Shown piece by piece: positions 37,519 to 47,116 of a DNA stretch of 64,000 bases; position 1 is the stretch's first letter; each line of letters starts with the position of its first letter. Source of the stretch: Microbulbifer sp. YPW1 (GTDB lineage Bacteria; Pseudomonadota; Gammaproteobacteria; Pseudomonadales; Cellvibrionaceae); contig NZ_CP055157.1 of NCBI RefSeq assembly GCF_013367775.1, forward strand, positions 2,931,001-2,995,000, written 5' to 3'. Below the pieces are notes generated by a model. That model was not told the DNA's origin, did not search any database, and saw only the letters and a program-made list of their open reading frames with translations. The position numbers and the translations under genes were made by a program.

Positions 37519-38313
37519 ATGAGTGCTGTGGATAACTCCAAACCGCCAGTCGTGCTGATCCACGGTATGTGGAGTACCGCGGAAACCTTGTCGGAACTCC
37601 GGCGGGCTTTTGAGGGGCAGGGGTATGTGGTGCACGCGCCCACCCTGCCATACCACAAGGAAAAGTCGGCGTACGATACGGATGACCGGGCCCGGCTGGC
37701 CCGGGCCAGTCTGCAGGAATATGTGGATTTTATTGTTGCCAAAGTAAACGCGCTTGAGACGGCGCCGATTCTGGTTGGGCACTCTATGGGCGGGTTACTG
37801 GCACAGCTGGTGGCCGCAAGGGTCCAGGTTGATAAGCTGGTGCTGCTGTCCTCGGCGGCCCCCGGCGGCATTAACAGCTGGAGCTGGTCAATGGTGCGCA
37901 CCTTTGGCCGCAACCTGTTTCGGTTTCCATTGTGGCGGCGCGTGACCGAGGTGAGGGAGAGCCATATCCGCTATGGCATTGCGAATACTCAAACTCCGGT
38001 TGTTCAGCGGCAGATATTTGACATGTCCACCTATGAATCCGGTATGGCCACGTTCCAGATCGGTGTCGGCGGCTTTTTGCCCCATGGCTTTTCCCGGGTT
38101 GATGCCCAGGCTGTACAGTGCCAGGTACTGGTGATCGGCGGAACAGTCGACCGCATTACCCCGATCAAAATACAGCGTGCTATCGCCAACAAATATGGTG
38201 CGCGGGCACAATTGTTGGAGCTGCCCGGCGTCTGTCACTGGACGGTAGGGGGCAGTAACTTTCCCCGGGTTTGCTCGGCCATGTTCCACTGGCTGGAAAA
38301 TAAGGCGGCATAA
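37519..38313 (+). CDS. Alpha/beta-hydrolase (esterase/lactonase type)
   Basis: This 264-residue soluble hydrolase has oxyanion-hole HGMW and the nucleophile elbow GHSMGG. A late Asp (GGTVDRITP) and His (PGVCHWTVGG) complete the triad. ATG 37519 is chosen over GTG 37501 because a GGGGA site precedes it. It is placed right behind the Baeyer-Villiger monooxygenase. This suggests that it opens the ester or lactone made by that enzyme, a known pairing in ketone degradation. Substrate not readable. Confidence 0.88.
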   Translation: MSAVDNSKPPVVLIHGMWSTAETLSELRRAFEGQGYVVHAPTLPYHKEKSAYDTDDRARLARASLQEYVDFIVAKVNALETAPILVGHSMGGLLAQLVAARVQVDKLVLLSSAAPGGINSWSWSMVRTFGRNLFRFPLWRRVTEVRESHIRYGIANTQTPVVQRQIFDMSTYESGMATFQIGVGGFLPHGFSRVDAQAVQCQVLVIGGTVDRITPIKIQRAIANKYGARAQLLELPGVCHWTVGGSNFPRVCSAMFHWLENKAA

Positions 38314-38353
38314 GCACATCTGGTGATTGGCTTATCCAATAATTGTGCGCAGT

Positions 38354-39151
38354 TTATTTGGCCAGGTATTTCTGCCTTAACCACCGGCTGAACCCGTCCA
38401 CCGCAAACACCAGTATCAGGATGGCGAGAATGACCGTCGCTGCCTGAAACTGCTGAAACAGGCTCAGGTGAATATACAACATCTGCCCGAGTCCTCCGGC
38501 CCCCACAAAGCCGAGCACGCTGGAAATGCGGATATTATTTTCCCAGCGGTACAGGGTATACGCGGACCATTGGGGCCACAGTATCGGCAGGGTGCCGTAA
38601 AGGAACGCGGTGGTGCGGGAGCCCCCGCAATTGCGTACCGCATCGGCAGCTGTGGTAGGGGTGTTCTCAAGGGCCTCGGCAAACAGGCGGCCCAGTACAC
38701 CGGTGGTGTGCAGGGCGAGTGCCAGGGTGCCGGCATTGGGGCCCAGTCCTGCGGCCAGCACCATCAGCGCCGCCCACACCAGCTCCGGAACGGAACGCAG
38801 CGCATTGAGCACAGCGCGCGCACACGCCTGCATTAACCCGCCCAAATATTCCGCTGCCGGTAACGCGAGGCAGGCGCCCAGCAGCGCCGCCAGTAAAGTA
38901 CCCATGGCGGACATGGCGATGGTCTCCAGTGCGGCCTGGCCCACTGCCCGTAAAAAGGCGGGGGACAGATCCGGCTGCAGGAACTCGGCAAAATACGCGG
39001 CCATTGCATGCAGGGTTGCGGGCTCTGCAAGCGCAGAAAAATCGATGGCAAGGAAGCAAAAGGCAGTGACAATCGCGCCGAGGATAGCCAACAGCAGGAA
39101 CAGGTTACCCCAGCGGAAAGGGTATTTTCTGGAGGTGGTTTCCGGTTTCAC
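38354..39151 (-). CDS. phnE: PhnE-type ABC transporter permease (second copy)
   Basis: This 265-residue permease has about six membrane helices and the BPD_transp_1 EAA-type loop (EALENTPTTAADAVRNCGGSRT). GFVGAGGLGQMLY near the C-terminus is conserved in PhnE. It overlaps the upstream permease by 4 bases. Two different permease subunits suggest a heterodimeric channel. It is the last gene of the run that starts with selD. Confidence 0.88.
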   Translation of the reverse strand: MKPETTSRKYPFRWGNLFLLLAILGAIVTAFCFLAIDFSALAEPATLHAMAAYFAEFLQPDLSPAFLRAVGQAALETIAMSAMGTLLAALLGACLALPAAEYLGGLMQACARAVLNALRSVPELVWAALMVLAAGLGPNAGTLALALHTTGVLGRLFAEALENTPTTAADAVRNCGGSRTTAFLYGTLPILWPQWSAYTLYRWENNIRISSVLGFVGAGGLGQMLYIHLSLFQQFQAATVILAILILVFAVDGFSRWLRQKYLAK

Positions 39152-40008
39152 AGTAGCCGACTCCGCAGCAGGCGACTGATCTGGTCGGCAATCAAAACCA
39201 GCAGCAGAAATACCAGCAGGATCGTGACGACCTCATTGCCGGCAAACATCCGCAGAGAGAGCTCCAGCTGCTGCCCCAGGCCGCCGGCACCGACAAACCC
39301 CATCACCACCGAGGCGCGCAGGGCGCATTCCCAGCGGTAGACCGTATAGGAAAGCATCTCGCCGGCGGCATTGGGTAATACGCCAAACAGGAATGCGCTA
39401 AACCGCGAAGCGCCGGCGCCGATCAGTGCCTCCGCCGGCCGCCGGTCCACCGACTCAAAAATTTCTCCGTAGACTTTGCCCAGCATCCCCACATAGGTAA
39501 TGGCGATTGCCAGCACGCCGGCGCTTGGGCCTAGCCCCACCGCGCGCACGAACAGCAGTGCCCATACGATTTCCGGCACGCTGCGCAGCAAAACCAGCAG
39601 TGCGCGCACCGGCAGGCGCAGGCTGCGCCCCAGCAGCGAGGGCTGTCCGCGCCGGTGTAATGCCGAGCGAGACAGGGCGCGGGTAACCAGAAGGGCGGCG
39701 GCGAAGGCGGGTGGCAGTGCCAGTGCGATGCCGGCCACGGCAATGGCGAGGGTTTCCAGGGTCGATCGCCACAGGAGTTCGAGAAACTCGCGGTTATGTG
39801 CCGGCGGCCAGGCGCCATTGAGCAATGTGCCCATGGCCTGGGTGTTATCCCTATCGAATAGCACGCCCGGATTCAGTTCACTGAAATGGAGGCCCGGCCA
39901 CAGTAGCAGTAGCGCCACGGCGCCCAGCAGCAAGCGGGGCAGGAGCGCCGGATCGCGCTGTTGCCATCCCGATGGATCGGCGGCTGTGTGCATGCTGGGT
40001 TGCGTCAT
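39148..40008 (-). CDS. phnE: PhnE-type ABC transporter permease (first copy)
   Basis: This 286-residue permease has an N-terminal extension, six membrane helices and the EAA-type loop IFESVDRRPAEALIGAGASR. GFVGAGGLGQQLELSLRMF matches PhnE/PtxC-type proteins of the phosphite/phosphonate importer family. It lies 16 bases after phnC. The sequence differs strongly from the second copy, so these are old paralogues and not a recent duplication. Confidence 0.88.
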   Translation of the reverse strand: MTQPSMHTAADPSGWQQRDPALLPRLLLGAVALLLLWPGLHFSELNPGVLFDRDNTQAMGTLLNGAWPPAHNREFLELLWRSTLETLAIAVAGIALALPPAFAAALLVTRALSRSALHRRGQPSLLGRSLRLPVRALLVLLRSVPEIVWALLFVRAVGLGPSAGVLAIAITYVGMLGKVYGEIFESVDRRPAEALIGAGASRFSAFLFGVLPNAAGEMLSYTVYRWECALRASVVMGFVGAGGLGQQLELSLRMFAGNEVVTILLVFLLLVLIADQISRLLRSRLL

Positions 40009-40024
40009 CGCTGAAGGTCAGTCA

Positions 40025-40873
40025 TCAGGGTTGGCAGCGCGGTGGTGTCAGTGGCTGCCATTGCGTTTGCTCCTGGCCGGCATGGTTAACTGCAGGTTGC
40101 AGCTGTTCGTTGGCGTAGAGCCGGTCCAGCTCGCCGGCGGTGATCTTTTCCACCGGTTTGTCGAACAGTATGGTGCCGTCGCGCAGGCCGATGACCCGGG
40201 GAAACAGTCCCATCGCCAGTTCCAGATTGTGAAGACTCACCACCAGGGTTGCGCTGTGTTGTTCCGCTTCCTGCTTCAACAAATTCAGCGTGTGTTCCGC
40301 CAGTACCGGGTCCATCGCGGACACCGGCTCATCGGCCAGAATCAGTGCCGGCTGCTGGTACAGGGCGCGGGCGATGGCGACACGCTGCAATTGACCTCCG
40401 GAGAGTTGATCGCAGCGCTCGAATAGTTTGTCCGCCAGATCCAGTTTCTCCAGGGTTGCGCGCACACCTGGAATATCCATCGGATAAAAAAAGTTGAGCA
40501 GGCCCTTAAATCGCGACCACTGACCCGCGCGACCGGCGGCGACGGCGGTCACCACCCGTTGCCGCGGTGGCAGCGGAGGCGACTGTTGAATCAGGCCGAT
40601 TCGCGCGCGCAATTTCTGGCGCGCGCCACTACTGATCGACCAGGGGGAGGTATTGAGAATGCCGATGTTGCCGGTGTCGGGCCGCTGCGCGGTCGCCAGC
40701 AGGCGCAGCAGTGTGCTTTTACCGGCACCGGAAGGCCCGATAATCGCTACCTGCTCACCTTCTTTGATGGCGAGTGCAATATTCTCCAGCGCCGGATTTA
40801 TCTGGGGCTGATGCTGGAGCGCGGTTGTGGCGCGCGTGAAGGTCACGCCGACACCGCGCAACGCGATATTCAT
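40025..40873 (-). CDS. phnC: PhnC-type ABC transporter ATP-binding protein
   Basis: This 282-residue ATPase has Walker A (GPSGAGKST), Q-loop (LIQQSPPLPPRQ), signature LSGGQLQRVAIARAL, Walker B (LILADEP) and the switch His (VVSLHNLELA). The Q-loop to signature spacing and FYPMDIPGVRATLEKL fit the PhnC/PtxA family. Its start overlaps the stop of phnD by 4 bases. The C-terminal tail of about 30 residues after the domain is not conserved. Confidence 0.9.
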   Translation of the reverse strand: MNIALRGVGVTFTRATTALQHQPQINPALENIALAIKEGEQVAIIGPSGAGKSTLLRLLATAQRPDTGNIGILNTSPWSISSGARQKLRARIGLIQQSPPLPPRQRVVTAVAAGRAGQWSRFKGLLNFFYPMDIPGVRATLEKLDLADKLFERCDQLSGGQLQRVAIARALYQQPALILADEPVSAMDPVLAEHTLNLLKQEAEQHSATLVVSLHNLELAMGLFPRVIGLRDGTILFDKPVEKITAGELDRLYANEQLQPAVNHAGQEQTQWQPLTPPRCQP

Positions 40874-41757
40874 TTCAGCAGGCCCACCGAGCGCGCGGCA
40901 TCTTCAATGGACTGGTAGTTTTCCGGAGCCGTTTCGATAAAACGCTCTGCGGCCTGTAGATCGAGAATGGCCTTGTGCTCGGGATTGGCCGGGTCCAGTG
41001 CCAGAAAAGCGGCCTTGATTTTTTTCGTCAGGGCAGGGGAGAGATCACCGCGTACGGTCCAGTTGTAATCGAAGTAGGGCGGCGTCGTGGCCAGCACCCG
41101 CACCTTGTCGGTATCCACCTTGCCGCTGGCTACCAGCTTGTCCCACACCGAGGCATTCAGCACACCGGCATCCGCCTTGCCGGCCTGAACCCAGGCCGCA
41201 GTGGCATCGTGGGCGCCGGAGTAGGCCACTCGCCCGAAGAATGTTTCCGGCTCGATACCGTCTTTTGCCATAAAGTAGCGCGGCATCAGGCTGCCGGAGG
41301 TGGATGAGATGGAGCCGAAGACAAAGCTTTTGCCCTTCAGATCCTGCAATTTTTCCACACCGGGGTCGGCGGTAATGAACTTGCTGGTGAACCGGCGATC
41401 CTGTTCCCGCTGTACCAGAGGGATGGCATTGCCGGTTTTCAGGCGCGCCTGCACAAAGGTGAATCCACCAAGCCAGGCCAGGTCGACGCGGTCGGCCGCC
41501 AGGCTTTCCACCACCGCCGCATAGTCGGTCACCGGAATAAATTTCACCGGCATTCCCAGCTGCTGTTCCAGATAACTACCCAGCGGCTTGAACTTGCGCA
41601 GCAGTTCTGTGGGCGCTTCATCGGGAATTGCGGAGACGCGCAGTACCTTAGGGCTGGATTCATCGGCGCTGGCGGTAGCGCCGAAAAGCAGGGTAAGGGG
41701 GAGCAGGCAAAGGGCAACAAGCACCTTTGCCCATTGCTGAGGGGCACGATTTAACAT
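40870..41757 (-). CDS. phnD: PhnD/PtxB-type periplasmic oxyanion-binding protein
   Basis: This 295-residue solute-binding protein has a signal peptide (cleavage near TASA/DESS). VLRVSAIPDE, then PLGSYLEQQLGMPVKFIPVTDYAAVVESL.ADRVDLAWLGGFTFVQA, are typical of the phosphonate/phosphite-binding family. FGSISSTSGSLMPRYF contains the Ser/Thr ligand loop. ATG 41757 has a GGAGAA ribosome site and gives the signal peptide; the TTG upstream is not needed. It follows selU by 65 bases. No C-P lyase or phosphite dehydrogenase genes are nearby, so the true ligand is open; selenite is a reasonable candidate from context. Confidence 0.88.
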   Translation of the reverse strand: MLNRAPQQWAKVLVALCLLPLTLLFGATASADESSPKVLRVSAIPDEAPTELLRKFKPLGSYLEQQLGMPVKFIPVTDYAAVVESLAADRVDLAWLGGFTFVQARLKTGNAIPLVQREQDRRFTSKFITADPGVEKLQDLKGKSFVFGSISSTSGSLMPRYFMAKDGIEPETFFGRVAYSGAHDATAAWVQAGKADAGVLNASVWDKLVASGKVDTDKVRVLATTPPYFDYNWTVRGDLSPALTKKIKAAFLALDPANPEHKAILDLQAAERFIETAPENYQSIEDAARSVGLLK

Positions 41758-41822
41758 GCGAGTTCTCCAGTTCAATAGTGGAAAAAACGATTAACGGATT
41801 GTCGGAAAAAATTCGGCTTACT

Positions 41823-42935
41823 TTATTGCACTTGTGCGCGCAGATACTCCACCACTTCGCGCTGGTTGCCGCGGAATACGATACGTGCGGCTTTCTTTTC
41901 CGCCTGGTAGACGTACATGGGGTCGTAGTAGTCCCGCAGCAGCGCGGTGATCCAGTCCCGGTGGCGGTCCACATTGCCATCGGCGGTCTGTTGTTGCAGC
42001 GCCTCCTGCATAATGGTGTCCAGTTCCTGGTAGCGCTGGCCACCGAGCCGTTTGGTGATGTTGGCCAGGTTCTGGCGCAGTGCCTGGGTAAAGGCCACCG
42101 GCCCTTCTTCGGCGCCGTGCAGTTTCACAAACTCCGCGCACAGGTCGACCACGTAATCCTTCAGGATCCGCTCCACGCGGCCTTCCAGTGTGTCGTCCAG
42201 CCATACCAGCGGGTAGTTGCCCATTCCCTGATGCAGCGACAGTGGCACAGAACAGCGGCCAATCAGGCGACTTTCGTCTTCCAGCACAAAGTGCGTCTGG
42301 CCCGCAGTGCGGCGCTTGAGAAAATCCACCGCCAGTGCATTTTCAAATGCGATCTGTGGCGGTTGCGCGGTGGCCCGTTTGCCAAAGCTGGAGCCGCGGT
42401 GGTTAGCGTGGCCCTCGAGGTCCACGGCGTTGTCCAGCTGCATCAGTACTTCAGTTTTACCGGTACCGGTCATACCACCCACCAGGGTAAAGCGGCATTC
42501 GCGTACGGCGCTTTCGATTTCCTCGATCAGGAAGGTGCGCATTGCCTTGTAGCCGCCGGTAATTCTCGGATACGGGACACCGGCCTCATACAGCCACTGC
42601 TGGCTGATCTGGGAGCGCAGGCCACCGCGGAAGCAGAACAGGTAGCCCTCGGGATGGTTGCGGGCAAATTCGCTCCAGGCGGCCACGCGCGCTTCCTTGA
42701 CCGCGCCGCTGACCAGCTCGTGACCGAGCGCGATTGCCGCCTGCTGGCCTTTCTGTTTGTAGCAGGTGCCCACCTTCTGGCGTTCGATATCGGTCATCAG
42801 CGGCAGGTTAACCGCGTTGGGAAAAGATCCCTTGTTGAACTCCACCGGTGCGCGGGTATCGATCATGGGCACATCGTGGAGGAAGATCTCGCGGAAGTCG
42901 GCGGTATCCGGCCGTGGGCCTTTCACCGCGCTCAT
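41823..42935 (-). CDS. selU: tRNA 2-selenouridine synthase
   Basis: This 370-residue enzyme (also mnmH/ybbB; E. coli 364) replaces sulfur by selenium at wobble 2-thiouridines of tRNA, using selenophosphate. The N-terminal rhodanese domain holds the active Cys at 101 ([11 protein letters not shown]) and the family pair [10 protein letters not shown]. The C-terminal P-loop domain has GGMTGTGKT at 153-161. It overlaps selD by 4 bases, so selenium donor and user are made together. Confidence 0.96.
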   Translation of the reverse strand: MSAVKGPRPDTADFREIFLHDVPMIDTRAPVEFNKGSFPNAVNLPLMTDIERQKVGTCYKQKGQQAAIALGHELVSGAVKEARVAAWSEFARNHPEGYLFCFRGGLRSQISQQWLYEAGVPYPRITGGYKAMRTFLIEEIESAVRECRFTLVGGMTGTGKTEVLMQLDNAVDLEGHANHRGSSFGKRATAQPPQIAFENALAVDFLKRRTAGQTHFVLEDESRLIGRCSVPLSLHQGMGNYPLVWLDDTLEGRVERILKDYVVDLCAEFVKLHGAEEGPVAFTQALRQNLANITKRLGGQRYQELDTIMQEALQQQTADGNVDRHRDWITALLRDYYDPMYVYQAEKKAARIVFRGNQREVVEYLRAQVQ

Positions 42936-43999
42936 CGCAGGGTCACCGCGAAATCGTGGCCGGCGTCTTCCCGAGCCACCAGTTCGCCGATGGGGGCTAG
43001 GTGCAAATCCAGTGCCTGAGCGGCAGCGAGAAACTCTGCCTCACCTTCTGGAGTAACGGCCACCAGTAATCCGCCGCTGGTCTGCGGGTCGCACAGCAGT
43101 TGGTGCTGGCTTTCCTCATTCAGGCGCACCCGGTGTCCGTAGCTTTCAAAGTTGCGCCCGGTACCGCCGGGAATACAGCCCTGCTCGAGATAGTGGGGCA
43201 CGCTGGCAATTCGGGGTACGGCGTCGAAGTCCAGTTCGGCACACAGGCCGCTGCCATCCGCCAGTTCCACCAGGTGACCGAGCAGGCCGAAACCGGTGAC
43301 GTCGGTCATCGCCGTGACGCCGGACAGCCGCGCAAAGTGGCTGCCAGGGCGATTGAGGGTGCACATCAGGTCACGTGCCACACCGATATCTTCCTCGCGC
43401 AGCTTGCCCTGTTTTTCGGCGGTGGTGAGCACGCCGATGCCGATGGGCTTGGTCAGATACAGTTTGCAGCCGGCGGTGGCGGTGTCATTGCGTTTCAGCC
43501 GGCGTTTTTCCACCACACCGGTGACGGCCAGGCCGAAGATGGGTTCCGGGGCATCGATGGAGTGGCCGCCCGCCAGCGGGATGCCTGCGGCTTCACACAC
43601 GGCACGGCCGCCGCGAATCACTTCCCGCGCCACTTCCGGCGCCAGCACATTTACCGGCCAGCCGAGAATGGCGATGGCCATCAGCGGATCGGCCCCCATG
43701 GCATAGATATCACTGATGGCGTTGGTGGCGGCGATGCGGCCAAAGTCGTAGGGATCATCCACGATCGGCATAAAGAAGTCGGTGGTCGACACCACCCCGC
43801 GCTCCTCGTCCAGCGCGTACACGGCGGCATCGTCGCGGGAGCTATTGCCCACCCACAGGTTGGCATCGGCGAGCTGGGTACCGCTGTCTGCGAGAATCTT
43901 GTCGAGAACTGCGGGCGCAATTTTGCAGCCGCAGCCGGCGCCGTGGCTGTACTGGGTCAGGCGAACGGGCCCTGAGGAGGCAGGAGCGTGATTGGACAT
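42932..43999 (-). CDS. selD: Selenide, water dikinase (selenophosphate synthetase)
   Basis: This 355-residue enzyme (E. coli 347) makes selenophosphate from selenide and ATP. The Gly-rich N-terminal loop [10 protein letters not shown] has the catalytic Cys23 and Lys26, so this is a Cys and not a selenocysteine form. Ala-rich AIR-synthase motifs ([25 protein letters not shown]) follow. ATG 43999 is chosen; 60 codons upstream are open but carry no conserved residues and overlap the divergent dsbD region. It heads the selD-selU-phnDCEE run. Confidence 0.96.
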   Translation of the reverse strand: MSNHAPASSGPVRLTQYSHGAGCGCKIAPAVLDKILADSGTQLADANLWVGNSSRDDAAVYALDEERGVVSTTDFFMPIVDDPYDFGRIAATNAISDIYAMGADPLMAIAILGWPVNVLAPEVAREVIRGGRAVCEAAGIPLAGGHSIDAPEPIFGLAVTGVVEKRRLKRNDTATAGCKLYLTKPIGIGVLTTAEKQGKLREEDIGVARDLMCTLNRPGSHFARLSGVTAMTDVTGFGLLGHLVELADGSGLCAELDFDAVPRIASVPHYLEQGCIPGGTGRNFESYGHRVRLNEESQHQLLCDPQTSGGLLVAVTPEGEAEFLAAAQALDLHLAPIGELVAREDAGHDFAVTLR

Positions 44000-44180
44000 G
44001 GAAGCCTTGTGCGTTGACGGGACGAATGCCGGGATGAAAGACGGGTATTTTATCAGTGGTTGGCGGGTGTTTTCATCCGCGCCGTTCGACCCGCTTGCAG
44101 CAACCGTGGTAATCCATTTGAATGACCGGTGAGTACAAAAAGAATACGGTTGGCTAAGTAAATCCATTGATGGCTGCAAA

Positions 44181-46262
44181 GTGGGGTGTGTGTTGGCTTT
44201 GAAATCTCTGGCTGGATTTCTGTTTTCCTTTTTTCTCTGGGGCCTCGCGTGTCACAGCCTCGGGGATACGACGCAGGAAACCGCCTCCGGTGACCATGTA
44301 AAAGTACGCTGGCTGGCGCCGGATACGTTTGCCGGTGGAACCGAAACCATCGGCTTCTATTTCGAAGTTGACCCCGGTTGGCATGTTTACTGGCGCAATG
44401 CCGGGGATTCTGGCGCTGCTCCGCGCTTTGATTTTGTCGGCGCCAGTGGCGATGTGGGCGATATTCAATGGCCGTTTCCAGTACGCCTACCCATCGAGCA
44501 TCTGACCAATCTCGGCTACGAGGGCGATGTGGCCTACCTGTTTTCGGTAAAGCCCGATGCGTCGCGCATGGAGCTGGTGGTGAATCTCGAGTGGCTGGTG
44601 TGCAAGGTCGATTGCATTCCCGGCTACGGCACAATGATCCTGTCGCAGCCTGTGGCGGATGCCGCACAGTGGTCCCCTGAGGACAAGGCGCTGCGGGACC
44701 GGTTCGCCGCACGGGTGCCCGAATCCGCCGACACCGGAAACTTTCCCTGGACGGTAGCCAATGTGTCCGCCGCGACGGAAGGGGATTCCCTGCAGCTTAT
44801 CCTGGAGGCGGGCGAGAGCGCGACCGAGCGGCCCGCCCCGGATGTATTCCCTCTCGATGGCGGCTTGCTTACCGCCAAGGCGCCTCAGGTTGAGCAATCG
44901 GAAAATACCATCCGCTACACCTTCCAGCGGGTGGCCGGTGCCCCGGTGACACCGGCCACCGGATTTGTTGTCAGTGACGGCGAACGCGCCTGGCAGCTGG
45001 ACGATGTAGAAATCCAGGCCGCGCCCACCAGTGCACCGGGTGCGCAACCCGCGCCCGTCGACGGCGGTCAGCCGTTGTGGCTGCTGGTGCTCGCCGCCAT
45101 TGCCGGCGGTGCCATTCTCAATCTGATGCCCTGTGTATTCCCGGTACTGTCCATCAAGCTGTTTGGCCTGGTTGGCCCGGAAGCAGAGGCCTCCGGCCGC
45201 CTCAAGGAAGGCCTGCGCTATGCCGCGGGTGTGCTGGTGACCTTTGCCGCGCTGGGTGCGCTGTTACTGATCCTGCGTGCCGGCGGTGCCGCCATTGGCT
45301 GGGGGTTCCAGCTGCAATCGGCGCCGGTGGTACTGGGGCTGATTCTGCTGTTCTGGGTAATGGCGCTGTCGTTTAGCGGCCTGTATGAATTCGGCCACCA
45401 CCTGATGAACCTGGCGGGCAACAGCCGCGGTGGCGCCTTTGTGACCGGTGTGCTGGCGGTATTTGTGGCCGCGCCCTGTACCGGCCCGTTTATGGGCGCC
45501 GCACTCGGGGCAGCGACACTGCTGCCGGCCTACGGCGCCATGGCTATTTTCCTTGGCCTGGGTATCGGCCTGGCGCTGCCGTTTGTGTTGCTGTGCGCCT
45601 TTCCCGCGCTGCTCAACCGCCTGCCGGCACCGGGTCCCTGGATGGAAACCCTGCGTCAGTTTCTCGCGTTTCCCCTGTATGCCACGGTGATCTGGCTGAT
45701 GTGGGTACTGGGCAGGCTGATTGGTGAAAGCGGCTGGCTGATCAGCGCCCTGCTGATGCTGGCGGTGGTGTTTGCCTTCTGGCTGGGCCGCCACCAGTTC
45801 CGGGGCAGTCGCTGGATCGCCTGGTTACTGGTCCTCGCCGCGCTGGTGATGAGTTTTGGCGCGGTCAGCAAATTACAGCAAAGCGGCAGTGGCGTGAAAG
45901 GCGCCCAAGTCGAGTTGGAAGCCGGCTGGCAGCCCTACGACCGCAATGCGATCAATCAGGCACTGGCACGCAACCAGGCCGTGTTTATCGACTACACCGC
46001 GGCCTGGTGTATTACCTGTCAGGTGAATAAAAAACTGGTGTTGGAGTCCGAGGAGGTCGAGGCGCTGTTCCGGGACAATGACGTATTTCTGGTGCGCGCG
46101 GACTGGACCGATCAGGACCCGGGAATTACCCGCGCACTGGGGGAGCTGGGAAGGAACTCGGTGCCGGTTTATGCCTGGTATGCCCCCGGGGAGCGCACAC
46201 CAGTTTTACTGCCGCAGATACTGAAACCAGAGATGATCGAAGCACTGTTCAATCAGGAATGA
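44181..46262 (+). CDS. DsbD/ScsB-type membrane protein-disulfide reductase
   Basis: This 693-residue protein moves reducing power from the cytoplasm to the periplasm. A signal segment is followed by a DsbD-alpha-like domain with a Cys pair (CKVDCIPG). The eight-helix DsbD transmembrane domain spans about 285-550, with its redox Cys in [12 protein letters not shown] and [11 protein letters not shown]-terminal thioredoxin domain has AAWCITC. It is longer than E. coli DsbD (565), as in ScsB-like forms. The start is a GTG (44181); GTG and TTG codons just downstream are alternatives. It is divergent from selD, and the redoxin gene follows by 21 bases. Confidence 0.92.
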   Translation: MGCVLALKSLAGFLFSFFLWGLACHSLGDTTQETASGDHVKVRWLAPDTFAGGTETIGFYFEVDPGWHVYWRNAGDSGAAPRFDFVGASGDVGDIQWPFPVRLPIEHLTNLGYEGDVAYLFSVKPDASRMELVVNLEWLVCKVDCIPGYGTMILSQPVADAAQWSPEDKALRDRFAARVPESADTGNFPWTVANVSAATEGDSLQLILEAGESATERPAPDVFPLDGGLLTAKAPQVEQSENTIRYTFQRVAGAPVTPATGFVVSDGERAWQLDDVEIQAAPTSAPGAQPAPVDGGQPLWLLVLAAIAGGAILNLMPCVFPVLSIKLFGLVGPEAEASGRLKEGLRYAAGVLVTFAALGALLLILRAGGAAIGWGFQLQSAPVVLGLILLFWVMALSFSGLYEFGHHLMNLAGNSRGGAFVTGVLAVFVAAPCTGPFMGAALGAATLLPAYGAMAIFLGLGIGLALPFVLLCAFPALLNRLPAPGPWMETLRQFLAFPLYATVIWLMWVLGRLIGESGWLISALLMLAVVFAFWLGRHQFRGSRWIAWLLVLAALVMSFGAVSKLQQSGSGVKGAQVELEAGWQPYDRNAINQALARNQAVFIDYTAAWCITCQVNKKLVLESEEVEALFRDNDVFLVRADWTDQDPGITRALGELGRNSVPVYAWYAPGERTPVLLPQILKPEMIEALFNQE

Positions 46263-46283
46263 TTTTATCAACCAAGAGGATGC

Positions 46284-46922
46284 GTGATCGTGAATACACA
46301 AGGTATGAGTGGTAAACGTTTTTTCCGTAATGTGCTGAGTGGTGCCGCGCTGTTTGCGCTCCCCGCACTGGCCCTGGCTGTGGCAGTGCCCGGAGAAAAA
46401 GCGCCGGACTTCACGGAAGTGGACGCGGCAGGAGAAACCCGCAGCCTGGAGGATTACAAAGGCGAGTGGCTGGTGCTGGAGTGGTTCAACAAGGATTGCC
46501 CCTATGTGAAGAAGCACTACGGCAGCGGCAATATGCAGGCGCTGCAGAAGAAATACACCGACCAGGATATCAACTGGCTGACGGTCATCTCCTCCGCCAA
46601 GGGCAAGCAGGGTTACCTGGAACCGGCGCAGGCACTGGAAGTGGCGGAAAGTCACAAGCTGGCTGCCAGCGCACCATTCCTGCTGGATAGCGATGGCAGT
46701 ATGGGCCGCGCCTACGGGGCCAAAACTACACCGCATATGTTCATCATCAACCCGGATGGTGAAGTGGTATACGCCGGTGCCATTGATGATAACGATTCTG
46801 CCAACCCCGCGGTCATACCGAAATCCGCCAACTATGTGGCCGCTGCGCTGGATGCTTCGCTAAATGGTAGTGAAGTATCTGTGGCGTCTTCGCGCGCTTA
46901 TGGGTGTAGCGTGAAGTACTGA
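46284..46922 (+). CDS. Exported AhpC/TSA-type redoxin with a single Cys motif
   Basis: This 212-residue protein has a signal peptide (to about ALALA, residue 32) and a thioredoxin-like peroxiredoxin domain. The active region reads WFNKDCPYVKKHYG, with one Cys and no resolving Cys beside it. KTTPHMFIINPDGEVVYAG supplies the cis-Pro segment. A further Cys lies at the C-terminus (YGCSVKY). The start is GTG 46284 (GTG 46290 possible), behind AAGAGGA. As it follows a DsbD-type reductase directly, it is probably reduced by it in the periplasm. Confidence 0.88.
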   Translation: MIVNTQGMSGKRFFRNVLSGAALFALPALALAVAVPGEKAPDFTEVDAAGETRSLEDYKGEWLVLEWFNKDCPYVKKHYGSGNMQALQKKYTDQDINWLTVISSAKGKQGYLEPAQALEVAESHKLAASAPFLLDSDGSMGRAYGAKTTPHMFIINPDGEVVYAGAIDDNDSANPAVIPKSANYVAAALDASLNGSEVSVASSRAYGCSVKY

Positions 46923-46949
46923 TCTGCGATTGGCCTTTTGCACGTTTTA

Positions 46950-46974
46950 TCGCCACTTCGCAGAGAAGTGGCGA
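46950..46974 (+). terminator. Hairpin after the redoxin gene
   Basis: A perfect 10-base stem (TCGCCACTTC with GAAGTGGCGA) has a five-base loop. A T-rich tract begins several bases later, so it is a weak terminator at best. Confidence 0.5.
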
Positions 46975-47116
46975 AGCTCCTTTAACTTTCCTTTTCCTTC
47001 CCTCTGTCACATTGATTGAAATTTTGGCCTGACCAAAGATAAAATGGTCAGCCAAATTTTCACGTCCCCTCTGAAATAGTACCCCTCAGAAAAAAACCGA
47101 TAACCGCGGGAAAATT

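Noticed and set aside
40870..41757. Naming the ABC system a proven phosphonate transporter
   Set aside because: The family covers phosphonate, phosphite and related anions, and no catabolic genes are present. The symbols are used by homology only.
42932..43999. SelD as a selenoprotein with an in-frame UGA
   Set aside because: The active-site position is encoded as Cys (GAGCGCK), and no UGA or SECIS is needed.
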